Source: a virus
Direction: 5' to 3' (one strand)
DNA: 34,035 bases
IMG/VR virus record: IMGVR_UViG_3300028840_002446
Span: 1 to 34,035 of that record
Shown: positions 21,956 to 31,455 of the stretch, in pieces
Position numbering within the stretch: position 1 is the first letter of the stretch
Layout of the letters: each line of letters starts with the position of its first letter
Program-made: the position numbers and the translations under genes
Notes under the pieces: model-generated
What the model was told of the DNA's origin: nothing
The model's input: the letters and a program-made list of their open reading frames with translations, nothing else
The model's database searches: none

Positions 21956-24900
21956 ATGATGAAACGACTATTTTTAGTATTTTTAATTATTCTTTTCGCG
22001 GTGACAAATGTTTATAGTCACGGGATTGGACCCGGCCTTGTAAACGTGACGGAAGCAGATGGTTCACCGGATGAATGGGTAAAGGCTATTAAATTCACAA
22101 ATGGCACCGTATCTGTGTCAAACAGTGTGGCAACGGTGACAATTGCCGGTGTTTCCCCTGGGTCCGGGTCGATGACAACGGTTAAGGAGGGAGATACGGG
22201 TGTTGGCGATAGCGATATTGTTACCCTTGATTTTCAGACCGGGTTTTCACTTGTTGAAAGCCCTGATACGGAAGTCAACATCAGCCTTGATGTCACACCC
22301 AACGCTGGAAACGCAACACTTGTGGTTGAGGAAGATTCCATACAAGTCAAGTATGACACCACCCTTACAGAAGGGGCCAGCGGGTTGGGGGTCAAGGATG
22401 ATGGACTGACGGTATCTAAGTTTGGTGATGAGGATTGGGGTGATGTCAGCGTGTCTTCAAACTCAGTCACATTAGATGCTGATGTGGTAGCCGCTGCGGA
22501 AATGGCCGATGCGGATCATGGCATGGTAAGTTGGTCAAGTGGGGCCGCAACCGTTGAGGATTTTGCTTTAAATGCTGCCGCCGATGCCGGGGATCAGGAC
22601 ATTACATCGGTTGACAAGTTGGAAGGATACGATACGGCGGTTTACATCGATCTTGGGGGAGACACACTCGCTGAGATTGTTGCCGATGGCAGGGTTGACG
22701 TTACTGCTCCGAATATCAGGATAGAAGTTGATGCGGATGCTTACTTAAACATTGCCACGGCAGACGGTGGGGCTACAACGATCAGCCAGACATCAGATGG
22801 AACCGATCAGATTATATTGGGAGATGGCTCTGACCGTGTGGATGTGGCGTCTGACACATGGGATGTTACAAACGGCGCGATTTCAAATGTCGCAGGGCTG
22901 ACATTAACCACTGGGAATAATTTTACTATCGGGTCAACCCAATGGAATAGCGGTGACGATATAGACGGAACAAAGGTTGCCGATGCCGACTTGGGAGATA
23001 TTAGCGCAGCCTCCGGTTCGTTTACGCTTGATGACGATGTGGTTGCGGCGGCTGAAATGGCTGACGCAGATCACGGGATGATTTCGTGGACAACGGGTGT
23101 TGCCACTGTTGAAGACTTTGCATTAAACACCGTTGCTGACGCCGGGGATGAAGACATAACCAGCATTGATAAGTTAGAAGGAATTGACACGGCGGTTTAT
23201 ATTGACATGGGTACGGATGGGTATGTTGACTTGGAGGCCGATACCGGGATTCGGTTCAATGGTCCGCTTATCTTTGCCAATGAGGGTGAGCTTGATTTAC
23301 CTTCATCAGATGCCGATCCTGACACAACGGGAGAGCTCCGACACGATTCGACTGTTGCGGGGTTGGAGACCGGCGCACTTGCTTGGTATGACGGCGATGA
23401 AATAAGGTATATAGTCGATTTGGATGCGTTGCCATCAGATGACGATTATGTTGTAACTTATGATGCTGATGCTGATAAATTTTATATGAACTCAGCCGGT
23501 GCCGGTGATGTGACTGGTGTTGGTGATTGTGCTACTGGGGCTTGCCTTGATGGGTCTTCGGACGGTGGGCAAACTATTAGCCTGTATGACGGAGATAGTC
23601 ACAAGTTAACGATAGACGCTGCCGACTTAACCGCAGACGCCACTTTGGTCTTAGGGTCCGATACAAACAACATTACCGTAGTAAACGGTACGGCATCAAT
23701 CGATATCGCGGCGGGTGCTACGTTAAATATAGATACCGGGCTTCAAACCACAACCAATGCCGGTACGCTCGCGTTTTCGGCAGCTTCAAAAACTCTTACC
23801 ATAGAAGACGATTCAAATATAGATCAAGATTTATCTTCCGATGCCTCCCCGACTTTTGCGGGGCTGGATCTGACAGAAGGAAATATCACGAATGGCGGCA
23901 GTATCGCAATTGACGCGATTACCGCTGATGGCACCAACGTTCTTTTTGGAACGGGCGCGGCTACTCAGTTGCAGTTCAGGGATACGGCGCTTTATATCGC
24001 ATCTATTGCAGACGGATATTTAGACTTAGAGGCCGATACGGGTATCAGGTTTAATGGTCCGGTTGTGTTTGCCAACGAGGGTGAAATTAATCTCCCATCT
24101 AGTGATGCAACGCCCGATACTACCGGAGAGTTGAGGCATGATTCCACAGTTACCGGGTTAGCCACGGGTGCCTTGGTCTGGTATGATGGCGATGAAGCAA
24201 GGTATCTGGTTGATTTGGACGTGTTACCGTCCGATGATGATTACGTTGTTACCTATGACGCCGACAATGACGTGTTTTATATGTCCGGTGCTGGCACAGG
24301 TGACGTAACTGGTGTTGGTAACTGTGCCGATGGCGCTTGCCTTGACGGATCATCTGATGGTGGAACGACTATCAGCCTATACGATGGCGATTCTCACAAG
24401 CTCACCATAGACGCTGCCGACCTGACGGCTGATGCGACAATAGTACTTGGATCAGACACCAACAACTTAACGATGACAAACGGCACAGCAACGGTGGATC
24501 TTGCCGCCGGGGTTGACCTGAATCTTGATGTGGACTTCACGGCTGATGGACAAAAAACCACCATTACCGGAGCAGGTCAGGCAAACACGATAACCTTAAA
24601 TGAAAGCTTTACCATTGGCAACGGAACGGACATCACCATTACCGGGGCGGGTCAGGCGAACACCATTACCCTGAACGAAGGCTTGACTATCGGTGACGGA
24701 AATACCGGGACGATAACATTTTCAGCGGCATCAAAAACACTGACGGTTGGAAATGACGTTACGCTTAATCAGGACTTGCAAACAACAGACTCCCCGACCT
24801 TTGCCGCCATCGATACAGGGGAGGGGTCAACCGAAGTCTTTGCAATGGATCAGGACGTACAGACAACGGATTCCCCGACATTCGCCACGGTAACGGCCAG

Positions 24901-27856
24901 TACGGGGTTTGCTCTTGGGGATGGTAATTATATCGGTGTAACCTCAAATGAAAGAATCACCTTCGCCACGGCCGGGACGATTGCGTTGCTTGGTGGTAAT
25001 GTCGAGGTCGGCGCAACCTCTGCCGATGACACACAACCCCATCTTGCGATTATAGGCGATGCTGACTCTGATGCCGCAGGGGATACCGATGAAACCTTTA
25101 AGATAGATTTAACGGCCAATGCCACCCCCACTTCTGCATTATGGGAAATAACCTCAACCCAGAGTGCGGGATACACGTTTGATAAAGAAGTAACCTTTAA
25201 AAACAACGCTGCCGCCGCCACCTTTGGCGCTGTAGCCACAAACGCCGATGTAGTGCTGGCGTTTGACGCGGTAACTGCACAGGGATCTCTGACGTACATG
25301 GAAGACGAGGATAGGTTCGATTTTGACAATGACGTTGCCTTGTTATCTGATTCTGCCGTGTTGAAATTCGGGGCTGATGCTGATGTCACATTGACTCACG
25401 TTGCGGATACCGCATTGTCTTTGAACCTTGATTTAAGAATGCCCGACGAACAAGGCACGGTGTTCGGGTCGAGCCAAGATGTCACGATTGAATGGGGCGA
25501 CCTTGCTTCTGTTGACGATGTTGATAATTCATTGACCGGCGATGGGTTGTTGATATCGGGTGCTTTAGACGGATCGGATATCAAGATTGTATTTGAAAAT
25601 ACCGATTCCGGGGATGGTGTGGATCTATATGTAAAAGATATTCATTACAGCGGCACAATCACCGATCACGGCACAGGTGATGCCTATATAGAGTTAAGAA
25701 ATAACACCGGCGGGTATACCGCTACAAGTGGATACGCGATGTATGTGGATGCCGGAACTTGGAAAATGTATGATGGAACTGAGCAGGAGGTCGTGTTTGA
25801 GGGAACATCACCCACTTGGACAGGGGCAACCCACGATTTTACAGGGATTACCGGAAATTTGGTCCTGCCAGATAATGCACCGTCTGCATCTGGTGGGATT
25901 GCTTTAGTCACGGGAAATGAGCTTCAATGGCATGATGGAACAAAGGTTGTTACTATCGACACCACCGACACCACCGACAATTATGTGTTAAAGTACGACA
26001 ACGCAACGGCGACATTCAGCCTTGAAGCCGATGCAACTGGTGGGACGCCGGCGTGGGATGATATCACCGATTCAACGGGCGCGATGGCAGTTGAAAGCGC
26101 AAGTGGTGGGGAAATCACAACCTTTACCCAAAGTGCCGACAATACCGAATGGCTGTTTGATTTCACAGGAGCTTTTACCACAGCGGCATCACCGGATTTG
26201 TTTAAAATAATTCAGCAAACCGGCAACACTGAAGCTGTTGATCTGGTGGTTATCCAGGCGGCAGACACCGATGTAACCCCACTGAGAATCAGCCATAACG
26301 GTGAGGATATAACCTTTAAGTACTCTGCCGGTAATGAAATGACAATCGGATCGGGAACCAGTGTTGATACGATTGTGTTTTCTTCGATTGGGATTGAAGT
26401 GGTTGGATTAACAGCTACCGGCGCAACTGCTCTTTCGGAAGATGTCAGTATCAGTTTGGACGCTGCCGATGAAGAAATTTCAATTGCCCAATCAAATGCC
26501 GCTGGAACTGAGGATGTCGGTTTAATTAAAATAAACGATGATAGGACAGGGGCTACGGCGACCGAACAAAGCGAAGCAACCATTTGGATTGATGCCGAAG
26601 GGGTTTACGCAATTTCAATTGTAGATGGGTCGTTATCTGTTGAGGGTGATATCGTTCCTGCCGCAACCGATGGGGCATCACTGGGAACAGATGCGCTTGA
26701 TTTTTCAGACTTGTTTTTGGCTTCCGGTGGGGTGATTAACCTTGCAAGTGGTGATGTGACAATAACCCATGCAGCAAACACACTGGCTTTTGCCGGAGCC
26801 ACATCTTCATACACATTTGATGATGCGGTTGATATAACCGGCAGTGATGGGTTGATACTTGAAAATGATGAAACCATAACCAACTCCGTTGACGGAACTG
26901 TTTTGATAAACGGCAATTTAAAAATTGGTGCAGGTGGCGCGGTTGACCATACCATAGTGGTAGACGCCTCAGCCAATGACGGCACGATCACATGGGACGA
27001 AGACCCCGGCGAGTGGGATTTTGCGGCGGCGATTAATTCAAGTGCGGCGATAACCGGAACCGCAATTACAGGCTCAAGTGTAACCGATGGCACCGTGACA
27101 CTGGTTGGTGATGGAACCATAACGGGTGTTAGCGTTGGTGGGTTGCCGGATAATATCGTGGATAATGGCATGATGGCAGATAATGCGATTGACTCTGCTG
27201 AAATTACTGCTGGTGCCATAGATCTGGCACACTTGGCGGCTGGCATTAAGTCGGGCGATGACGCCACGGTAATAACCGGAACGGCTGGAACAAGCGGTTA
27301 CGCTGCCGCGTGGAATGCGGATGGCGATCTTGTTGATGGCATCAATCCGGCGACTAAACTGGATACCGCGAGTCCAAGTATGACAGGGGAAATGACTATT
27401 GGCGATCCGGGTGGGATAAAGTTAACCGACGATAACTATATTGAACTTGATGCAACTGCTGATGGAATGGACGATGACGAGTATAACGGCATTGTAATTG
27501 GTGGTAAAAACTGCGGCGAAGGTCTAACACAGTGGGATACCGTTAGGATTGCCGATGACGCCGATCCGTGGCATCAAGCTGATGCGAATGCCGCTGGTGA
27601 GTTTCCTGCACATGGGTTGTCGGTTGCAGCTTGTACCGATACCAATGAGGCGATTATTTTGGTTCGTGGGATTGTCCGCAACGAAGGTTGGACCGGCCTT
27701 ACTATTGGCGGTGCGGTGTATTTGTCGGAAACTGCCGGAGGTATAACCCAAACCGCACCCTCTGATTCTGGTGATGCGGTTCAGATAGTCGGATGGGCAT
27801 TGTCCGATTCAGAAATATACTTTGACTTTTCCAGACCGTATCTTGAGGTTGAATAA
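21956..27856 (+). CDS. 1966-residue long tail fibre with Sec signal peptide
   Basis: The largest gene. The N-terminus has a lysine/arginine pair, a hydrophobic core (LFLVFLIILFAV) and a cleavage-like site VYS before HGIGPG, a Sec signal peptide, which is unusual for a virion protein. The rest is Asp-, Gly-, Thr- and Ala-rich beta repeats. Two copies of a ~173-residue unit (from GYVDLEADTGIRF and GYLDLEADTGIRF) lie at 23216 and 24011, and a ~60-residue unit (VVAAAEMADADHG) occurs twice before them. A short TITGAGQANTITLNE unit also repeats. The C-terminal ~140 residues differ: GAVYLSETAGGITQTAPSDS then FDFSRPYLEVE, resembling a terminal beta domain of phage fibres. It probably trimerises; receptor unknown. 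Confidence 0.72.
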   Translation: MMKRLFLVFLIILFAVTNVYSHGIGPGLVNVTEADGSPDEWVKAIKFTNGTVSVSNSVATVTIAGVSPGSGSMTTVKEGDTGVGDSDIVTLDFQTGFSLVESPDTEVNISLDVTPNAGNATLVVEEDSIQVKYDTTLTEGASGLGVKDDGLTVSKFGDEDWGDVSVSSNSVTLDADVVAAAEMADADHGMVSWSSGAATVEDFALNAAADAGDQDITSVDKLEGYDTAVYIDLGGDTLAEIVADGRVDVTAPNIRIEVDADAYLNIATADGGATTISQTSDGTDQIILGDGSDRVDVASDTWDVTNGAISNVAGLTLTTGNNFTIGSTQWNSGDDIDGTKVADADLGDISAASGSFTLDDDVVAAAEMADADHGMISWTTGVATVEDFALNTVADAGDEDITSIDKLEGIDTAVYIDMGTDGYVDLEADTGIRFNGPLIFANEGELDLPSSDADPDTTGELRHDSTVAGLETGALAWYDGDEIRYIVDLDALPSDDDYVVTYDADADKFYMNSAGAGDVTGVGDCATGACLDGSSDGGQTISLYDGDSHKLTIDAADLTADATLVLGSDTNNITVVNGTASIDIAAGATLNIDTGLQTTTNAGTLAFSAASKTLTIEDDSNIDQDLSSDASPTFAGLDLTEGNITNGGSIAIDAITADGTNVLFGTGAATQLQFRDTALYIASIADGYLDLEADTGIRFNGPVVFANEGEINLPSSDATPDTTGELRHDSTVTGLATGALVWYDGDEARYLVDLDVLPSDDDYVVTYDADNDVFYMSGAGTGDVTGVGNCADGACLDGSSDGGTTISLYDGDSHKLTIDAADLTADATIVLGSDTNNLTMTNGTATVDLAAGVDLNLDVDFTADGQKTTITGAGQANTITLNESFTIGNGTDITITGAGQANTITLNEGLTIGDGNTGTITFSAASKTLTVGNDVTLNQDLQTTDSPTFAAIDTGEGSTEVFAMDQDVQTTDSPTFATVTASTGFALGDGNYIGVTSNERITFATAGTIALLGGNVEVGATSADDTQPHLAIIGDADSDAAGDTDETFKIDLTANATPTSALWEITSTQSAGYTFDKEVTFKNNAAAATFGAVATNADVVLAFDAVTAQGSLTYMEDEDRFDFDNDVALLSDSAVLKFGADADVTLTHVADTALSLNLDLRMPDEQGTVFGSSQDVTIEWGDLASVDDVDNSLTGDGLLISGALDGSDIKIVFENTDSGDGVDLYVKDIHYSGTITDHGTGDAYIELRNNTGGYTATSGYAMYVDAGTWKMYDGTEQEVVFEGTSPTWTGATHDFTGITGNLVLPDNAPSASGGIALVTGNELQWHDGTKVVTIDTTDTTDNYVLKYDNATATFSLEADATGGTPAWDDITDSTGAMAVESASGGEITTFTQSADNTEWLFDFTGAFTTAASPDLFKIIQQTGNTEAVDLVVIQAADTDVTPLRISHNGEDITFKYSAGNEMTIGSGTSVDTIVFSSIGIEVVGLTATGATALSEDVSISLDAADEEISIAQSNAAGTEDVGLIKINDDRTGATATEQSEATIWIDAEGVYAISIVDGSLSVEGDIVPAATDGASLGTDALDFSDLFLASGGVINLASGDVTITHAANTLAFAGATSSYTFDDAVDITGSDGLILENDETITNSVDGTVLINGNLKIGAGGAVDHTIVVDASANDGTITWDEDPGEWDFAAAINSSAAITGTAITGSSVTDGTVTLVGDGTITGVSVGGLPDNIVDNGMMADNAIDSAEITAGAIDLAHLAAGIKSGDDATVITGTAGTSGYAAAWNADGDLVDGINPATKLDTASPSMTGEMTIGDPGGIKLTDDNYIELDATADGMDDDEYNGIVIGGKNCGEGLTQWDTVRIADDADPWHQADANAAGEFPAHGLSVAACTDTNEAIILVRGIVRNEGWTGLTIGGAVYLSETAGGITQTAPSDSGDAVQIVGWALSDSEIYFDFSRPYLEVE
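23216..24530 (+). repeat. Direct duplication (~519 bp units) inside the fibre gene
   Basis: Units at about 23216-23735 and 24011-24530 encode nearly the same ~173-residue segment, with identical blocks such as PDTTGELRHDST, SDDDYVVTYDAD and ISLYDGDSHKLTIDAADLTA. Codons differ at many third positions, so the duplication is not recent or has been kept by protein-level selection. Unit offset is 795 bases. Confidence 0.75.
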
Positions 27857-28632
27857 TGAAAAAACTTTTACTTCTATTATTAATATTGCCGAGCCTTGCC
27901 TTTGGTGCAATGGATACGTTTGAGGGTTCGGCTGTTACGACATCAACAACTATCGAGGGTTCATCAGGAATAGACACAGTTGATGGAGGTACGGTAACTG
28001 GTGGTGTCGCATGTTCCGATCCAGAGGGAGATCAGGTAACGGAAGGTTTTGAAACGCCTGGTTATGAATTGACATCTCCATGTGGTGCTAGTCCATGCTG
28101 GGATGAAACTGGAAGCCCGACAGCAAACTACACATTATCTTCATTAAGTGGCGGCTCTGGTGCTGATGAGAATTGTGATTATGGCCTTCAAGCGGTTGGT
28201 ACTGGAGCCGATACGCATACCACCGTTACGATAGGATCTGGATTAAGTGAGTTCTGGATAAAATTCTCATATTATTTAGACAGTTTTTCATTTACCAGTG
28301 GCACGACTATCACTATTTATAATAGCGGGATTGCGAGTATAAGACTATATAATGATGGAGGCACTCCACAGCTTTATGCGAGAGCGGCAGGAGATGGAAG
28401 CAAGTATACCATTGCCCTTGATACATGGTATTATATAGAATTTCATGTGGTTAATAATGACACCGGAGATATTACTATTGGAACATCTTATGGTGGAACT
28501 GAAATTGCAAACGCAGGAACATTCACAGGTTATGACAATGGCGCACAAACCACATTCTCTATCGGAAATCTGAGTATAAAAACCGCAACTATGGTATTTG
28601 GATACTTTACGCTTGATGATGACTCTTTTTAA
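27856..28632 (+). CDS. Secreted beta-sandwich protein
   Basis: 258 residues; the ATG overlaps the fibre stop (TAATG) with GAGG upstream. A clear signal peptide (MKKLLLLLLILPSLAFG, cleavage AFG before A) leads to a short linker and a concanavalin/LamG-like jelly roll (SEFWIKFSYYLDSF; DTWYYIEFHVVNNDTGDI). Such domains bind carbohydrate. It lacks the C-terminal SGGGI motif of the next three proteins. Likely virion-associated or exported carbohydrate binder; location after export unknown. Confidence 0.65.
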   Translation: MKKLLLLLLILPSLAFGAMDTFEGSAVTTSTTIEGSSGIDTVDGGTVTGGVACSDPEGDQVTEGFETPGYELTSPCGASPCWDETGSPTANYTLSSLSGGSGADENCDYGLQAVGTGADTHTTVTIGSGLSEFWIKFSYYLDSFSFTSGTTITIYNSGIASIRLYNDGGTPQLYARAAGDGSKYTIALDTWYYIEFHVVNNDTGDITIGTSYGGTEIANAGTFTGYDNGAQTTFSIGNLSIKTATMVFGYFTLDDDSF

Positions 28633-30445
28633 AATATTAAAAATATATCTTTTAATTATTATTTTTATAATGCCGCTTTCTGCGTTTGCCGAAACTTACT
28701 ACGTTAAAAATGACGGTAACGATAATTTAGCTGGAACTACGGACGCAACTGCGTGGGCAACGATAGGCAAGGTCAATAGTTCGGTTTCCGCTACCGGCGA
28801 TGACGTTTATTTTAAGTGCGGTGATACGTGGACAGGAACAAGGCTGTATGTCGATTGGTATGGGACCTCAGGAAATCGGGCAATCATCGGCGCATATTAT
28901 GGTGACGGCACAATCGGCGTCAGTGGTAATAAACCAATAATCGATGGTGATAATTCCGCACCGAGTACTTACACAGATGGATTGATATATGTCGTTGGTG
29001 GTCCATATGTAACGGTTGAGAACATAAAAATAATTAATTCTGCCGGTCATGGCTTGAGGTTTCACACGAATACGGACTATGGCTATGCCGACAATGTTGA
29101 CGCACAGGATATAGACAATGCCGGTATTATGTGGTGGTACTCAGACAATGGAAAGGCAACAGACTGCACTATCACGCTGGCGGCAATGGCATATCATAGG
29201 GGTGAGATAGGCGATTGGCCTGCATGTTTGATGGCCGCTTATTCCCAGAACGCCGAGTTTCAAAACTGCAAGGTTTATAATGTTCACGGTGAGGGTATCG
29301 GGTTGTATAAAAATTCTCATGGCGGGTTGGTGGAAAAATGCCTTGTCTACAATGCCGAAAAGGTAGGCATATACATAGAGGGTTCTCACGACTGCATTAT
29401 TCGGCATAATCTAGTTTATGGCACTACCGACACGACCTATCACCGATATACAAACCCTCCACAATCCGGTGCTGCGATATGGCAGGGTGACGAGGGTTGG
29501 GTGCCGTATACGTCTTATAATAATAAAATTTATGGAAATCTGGTTGCCTACACTGCCTATGGGTTTGTCGGTGCTTCTGAGGGGTACGGCCTGACAAACG
29601 TGGAGGTTTATAATAACACCTTCATAGGCTGTGACGCTACGTTTTGGATCAGCGCGAGTATCTTTTCAAACTCTGCTTATAGAAATAATATATCATGGCC
29701 CAGAAGTGGCGCAAACTACGGACACTATCGAGGTACAAGCGATACACTGTCTTTAGTGTGGAGTAATAACAACTGGTCAACTTCTGTCAGTGGAGACAGA
29801 TCCGGTACGGGAGATGTTATCGGCGTTCCGAGCCTTTCAAAGACAACCGGATGGGATACGCTGACCGCAGGGAGTTTAGACGGTACACAGTTTGCGCTGC
29901 AAGGTGGTGCGGATAATATCGACGCTGGCTATAATGTCGGGTCGAGCAGCATTTACGATCAGACACCAAATGTCGATGAATCAGATTGGACTGCAACGCC
30001 AATATCGGTTGCCTTGGAGGATCAGGACGGACATGGCGATAGTTGGGAAATAGGTGGAGATGTTTATACAACAACCGGCAACCCACCGCCAGAAGTCGAA
30101 AGCGTCACAATATCATCCAGCGGAACAGAGGTTGTTGTGGATTTTGATCAGACAGTTCTTGCCCCTGGGGGTGACGGCTCAACATGGGCGCTGGTGATGG
30201 ACATGGATGGTGCAGTGTCGTTCTCATCTCCGTCAATTGATGGCGATGAAATAACCTATACCCTTTCCAGAACGGTTTGGCGGCAGGAAACATTTGTGAG
30301 TCTATCCTATACTCAAGGTACGATTCAAGAAGTTGGCGGCACGTTGCTTGAAGCGATACCGAGTTACAGCGGAACCTTTACAAACTCATCATTAGACGTG
30401 TATGGAAAAGCCTCCGGGGTTTCCGGTGGTGGTATAAGCCGATGA
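28616..30445 (+). CDS. Secreted parallel beta-helix protein with C-terminal SGGGISR
   Basis: I place the start at ATG 28616 (or 28619); an upstream in-frame start at 28598 would add only six residues. The 609-residue product has a signal peptide ending MPLSAFA before ETYYV. Residues about 25-420 carry repeated short strands with N/G turns (GLVEKCLVYNAEKVGIYIEG; NNKIYGNLVAYTAYG), a right-handed parallel beta-helix as in polysaccharide lyases and tailspikes. About 480-590 is an Ig-like domain (PEVESVTISSSGTEVVVDFD). It ends SGGGISR, shared with the next two proteins. The start overlaps the previous gene by 17 bases. Likely polysaccharide-binding or -cleaving; no catalytic residues assigned. Confidence 0.72.
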   Translation: MMTLFKILKIYLLIIIFIMPLSAFAETYYVKNDGNDNLAGTTDATAWATIGKVNSSVSATGDDVYFKCGDTWTGTRLYVDWYGTSGNRAIIGAYYGDGTIGVSGNKPIIDGDNSAPSTYTDGLIYVVGGPYVTVENIKIINSAGHGLRFHTNTDYGYADNVDAQDIDNAGIMWWYSDNGKATDCTITLAAMAYHRGEIGDWPACLMAAYSQNAEFQNCKVYNVHGEGIGLYKNSHGGLVEKCLVYNAEKVGIYIEGSHDCIIRHNLVYGTTDTTYHRYTNPPQSGAAIWQGDEGWVPYTSYNNKIYGNLVAYTAYGFVGASEGYGLTNVEVYNNTFIGCDATFWISASIFSNSAYRNNISWPRSGANYGHYRGTSDTLSLVWSNNNWSTSVSGDRSGTGDVIGVPSLSKTTGWDTLTAGSLDGTQFALQGGADNIDAGYNVGSSSIYDQTPNVDESDWTATPISVALEDQDGHGDSWEIGGDVYTTTGNPPPEVESVTISSSGTEVVVDFDQTVLAPGGDGSTWALVMDMDGAVSFSSPSIDGDEITYTLSRTVWRQETFVSLSYTQGTIQEVGGTLLEAIPSYSGTFTNSSLDVYGKASGVSGGGISR

Positions 30446-31455
30446 TTATCCGCAAGTTGTCTATTATTATTTTATTGTTGATTTGGACAACGGCGTACTG
30501 TGAGACAACGCCTATACCGGAGCAATCTGATTGGTCGGACGGTGGGGTGGCGCTCAACAACGGTGGTTCTGGTGCGTGGGATTACTGGCTGCAAGGTGCC
30601 GTTAGCCCCTGTGGTGTTCTGAAAATAGACGGCACTTATTTTCTGTACTATATCGGCGCATCCGGTGGCAGGGACGAATCACCGAGCGATCCGGCTTATC
30701 GAAAACTTGGTGTGGCAACATCCTCAGACGGCCTTGACTACACGGCCTATGGCTCAAACCCAATTATCACCTACAATCCCCGTGGCGTAAACTATGACGA
30801 AGAGGGAATATTCTCCTGTGCTGTTTATAATGACGGCGGCACTATCCTTCTTTATTACGGCGCAATGTACGAATACACGGCTGGCAGCGTCCACACAAGC
30901 ATCAGAAAGCGCGAATCAAGCGATGGGTACACGTTTACGGGGGATACGGAGGTTTTAGCGTATAACTCCGGTTGCTCTGGCTGTGGCGATGAGATATTCC
31001 CAACTGGTGTATTTAAATCAGGATCGACGTATTACCTCTATTATATGACGGACGGCTGGGACTTGAGAATGGCAACAATGACGGATGCTGATACGGTATC
31101 AACTACCGAAGCAATTATTACAACGGGCGATTCGGTACGTGGAATGGACGGAGTGATAGTTCGCCCCGATGGTGAGGTGATTATAGCAGTCGGCAGATAT
31201 GATGGTTCTGATGTCAATATCCAACTTCGCGCAGATACCGAGTCTGACCCAAACGACTTCGACACTTTATTGGAAACCTGGGACTTTTTCCCGGCGTATC
31301 AAGAGTATGCTGTGTATTTAGACACGGATGTCGGCAAGTGGTTTATCTATCTAACCAATTATAACAACGATACGATAAGAGTGTTTTCAGCCGATGGCCC
31401 GACAGACGGTACGGCAACAACCGGGATGTCCGGTGGAGGTATCGGAAGAAATTGA
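30442..31455 (+). CDS. Secreted glycosidase-like five-bladed propeller with SGGGIGRN end
   Basis: 337 residues, coupled by ATGA. An N-terminal signal peptide (MIIRKLSIIILLLIWTTAYC) is followed by blades with the recurring pattern of GH43/GH32-type and related propellers: SPCGVLKIDGTYFLYYIGA, FSCAVYNDGGTILLYYGAMY, GVFKSGSTYYLYYMTDGWD and VRPDGEVIIAVGRYDGSD. Acidic residues at blade starts (DEEGIF, GDEIFP, MDG) could be catalytic or metal-binding. GH43-like enzymes cut arabinan, xylan or similar glycans. The C-terminal SGGGIGRN matches the neighbours' tails. Enzyme activity is inference; the fold call is moderately secure. Confidence 0.65.
   Translation: MIIRKLSIIILLLIWTTAYCETTPIPEQSDWSDGGVALNNGGSGAWDYWLQGAVSPCGVLKIDGTYFLYYIGASGGRDESPSDPAYRKLGVATSSDGLDYTAYGSNPIITYNPRGVNYDEEGIFSCAVYNDGGTILLYYGAMYEYTAGSVHTSIRKRESSDGYTFTGDTEVLAYNSGCSGCGDEIFPTGVFKSGSTYYLYYMTDGWDLRMATMTDADTVSTTEAIITTGDSVRGMDGVIVRPDGEVIIAVGRYDGSDVNIQLRADTESDPNDFDTLLETWDFFPAYQEYAVYLDTDVGKWFIYLTNYNNDTIRVFSADGPTDGTATTGMSGGGIGRN

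Noticed and set aside
26605-27267. Leftward 220-residue Ser/Pro/Val-rich frame
   Set aside because: Complement of the Asp/Gly/Thr-rich fibre codons; no start signal.
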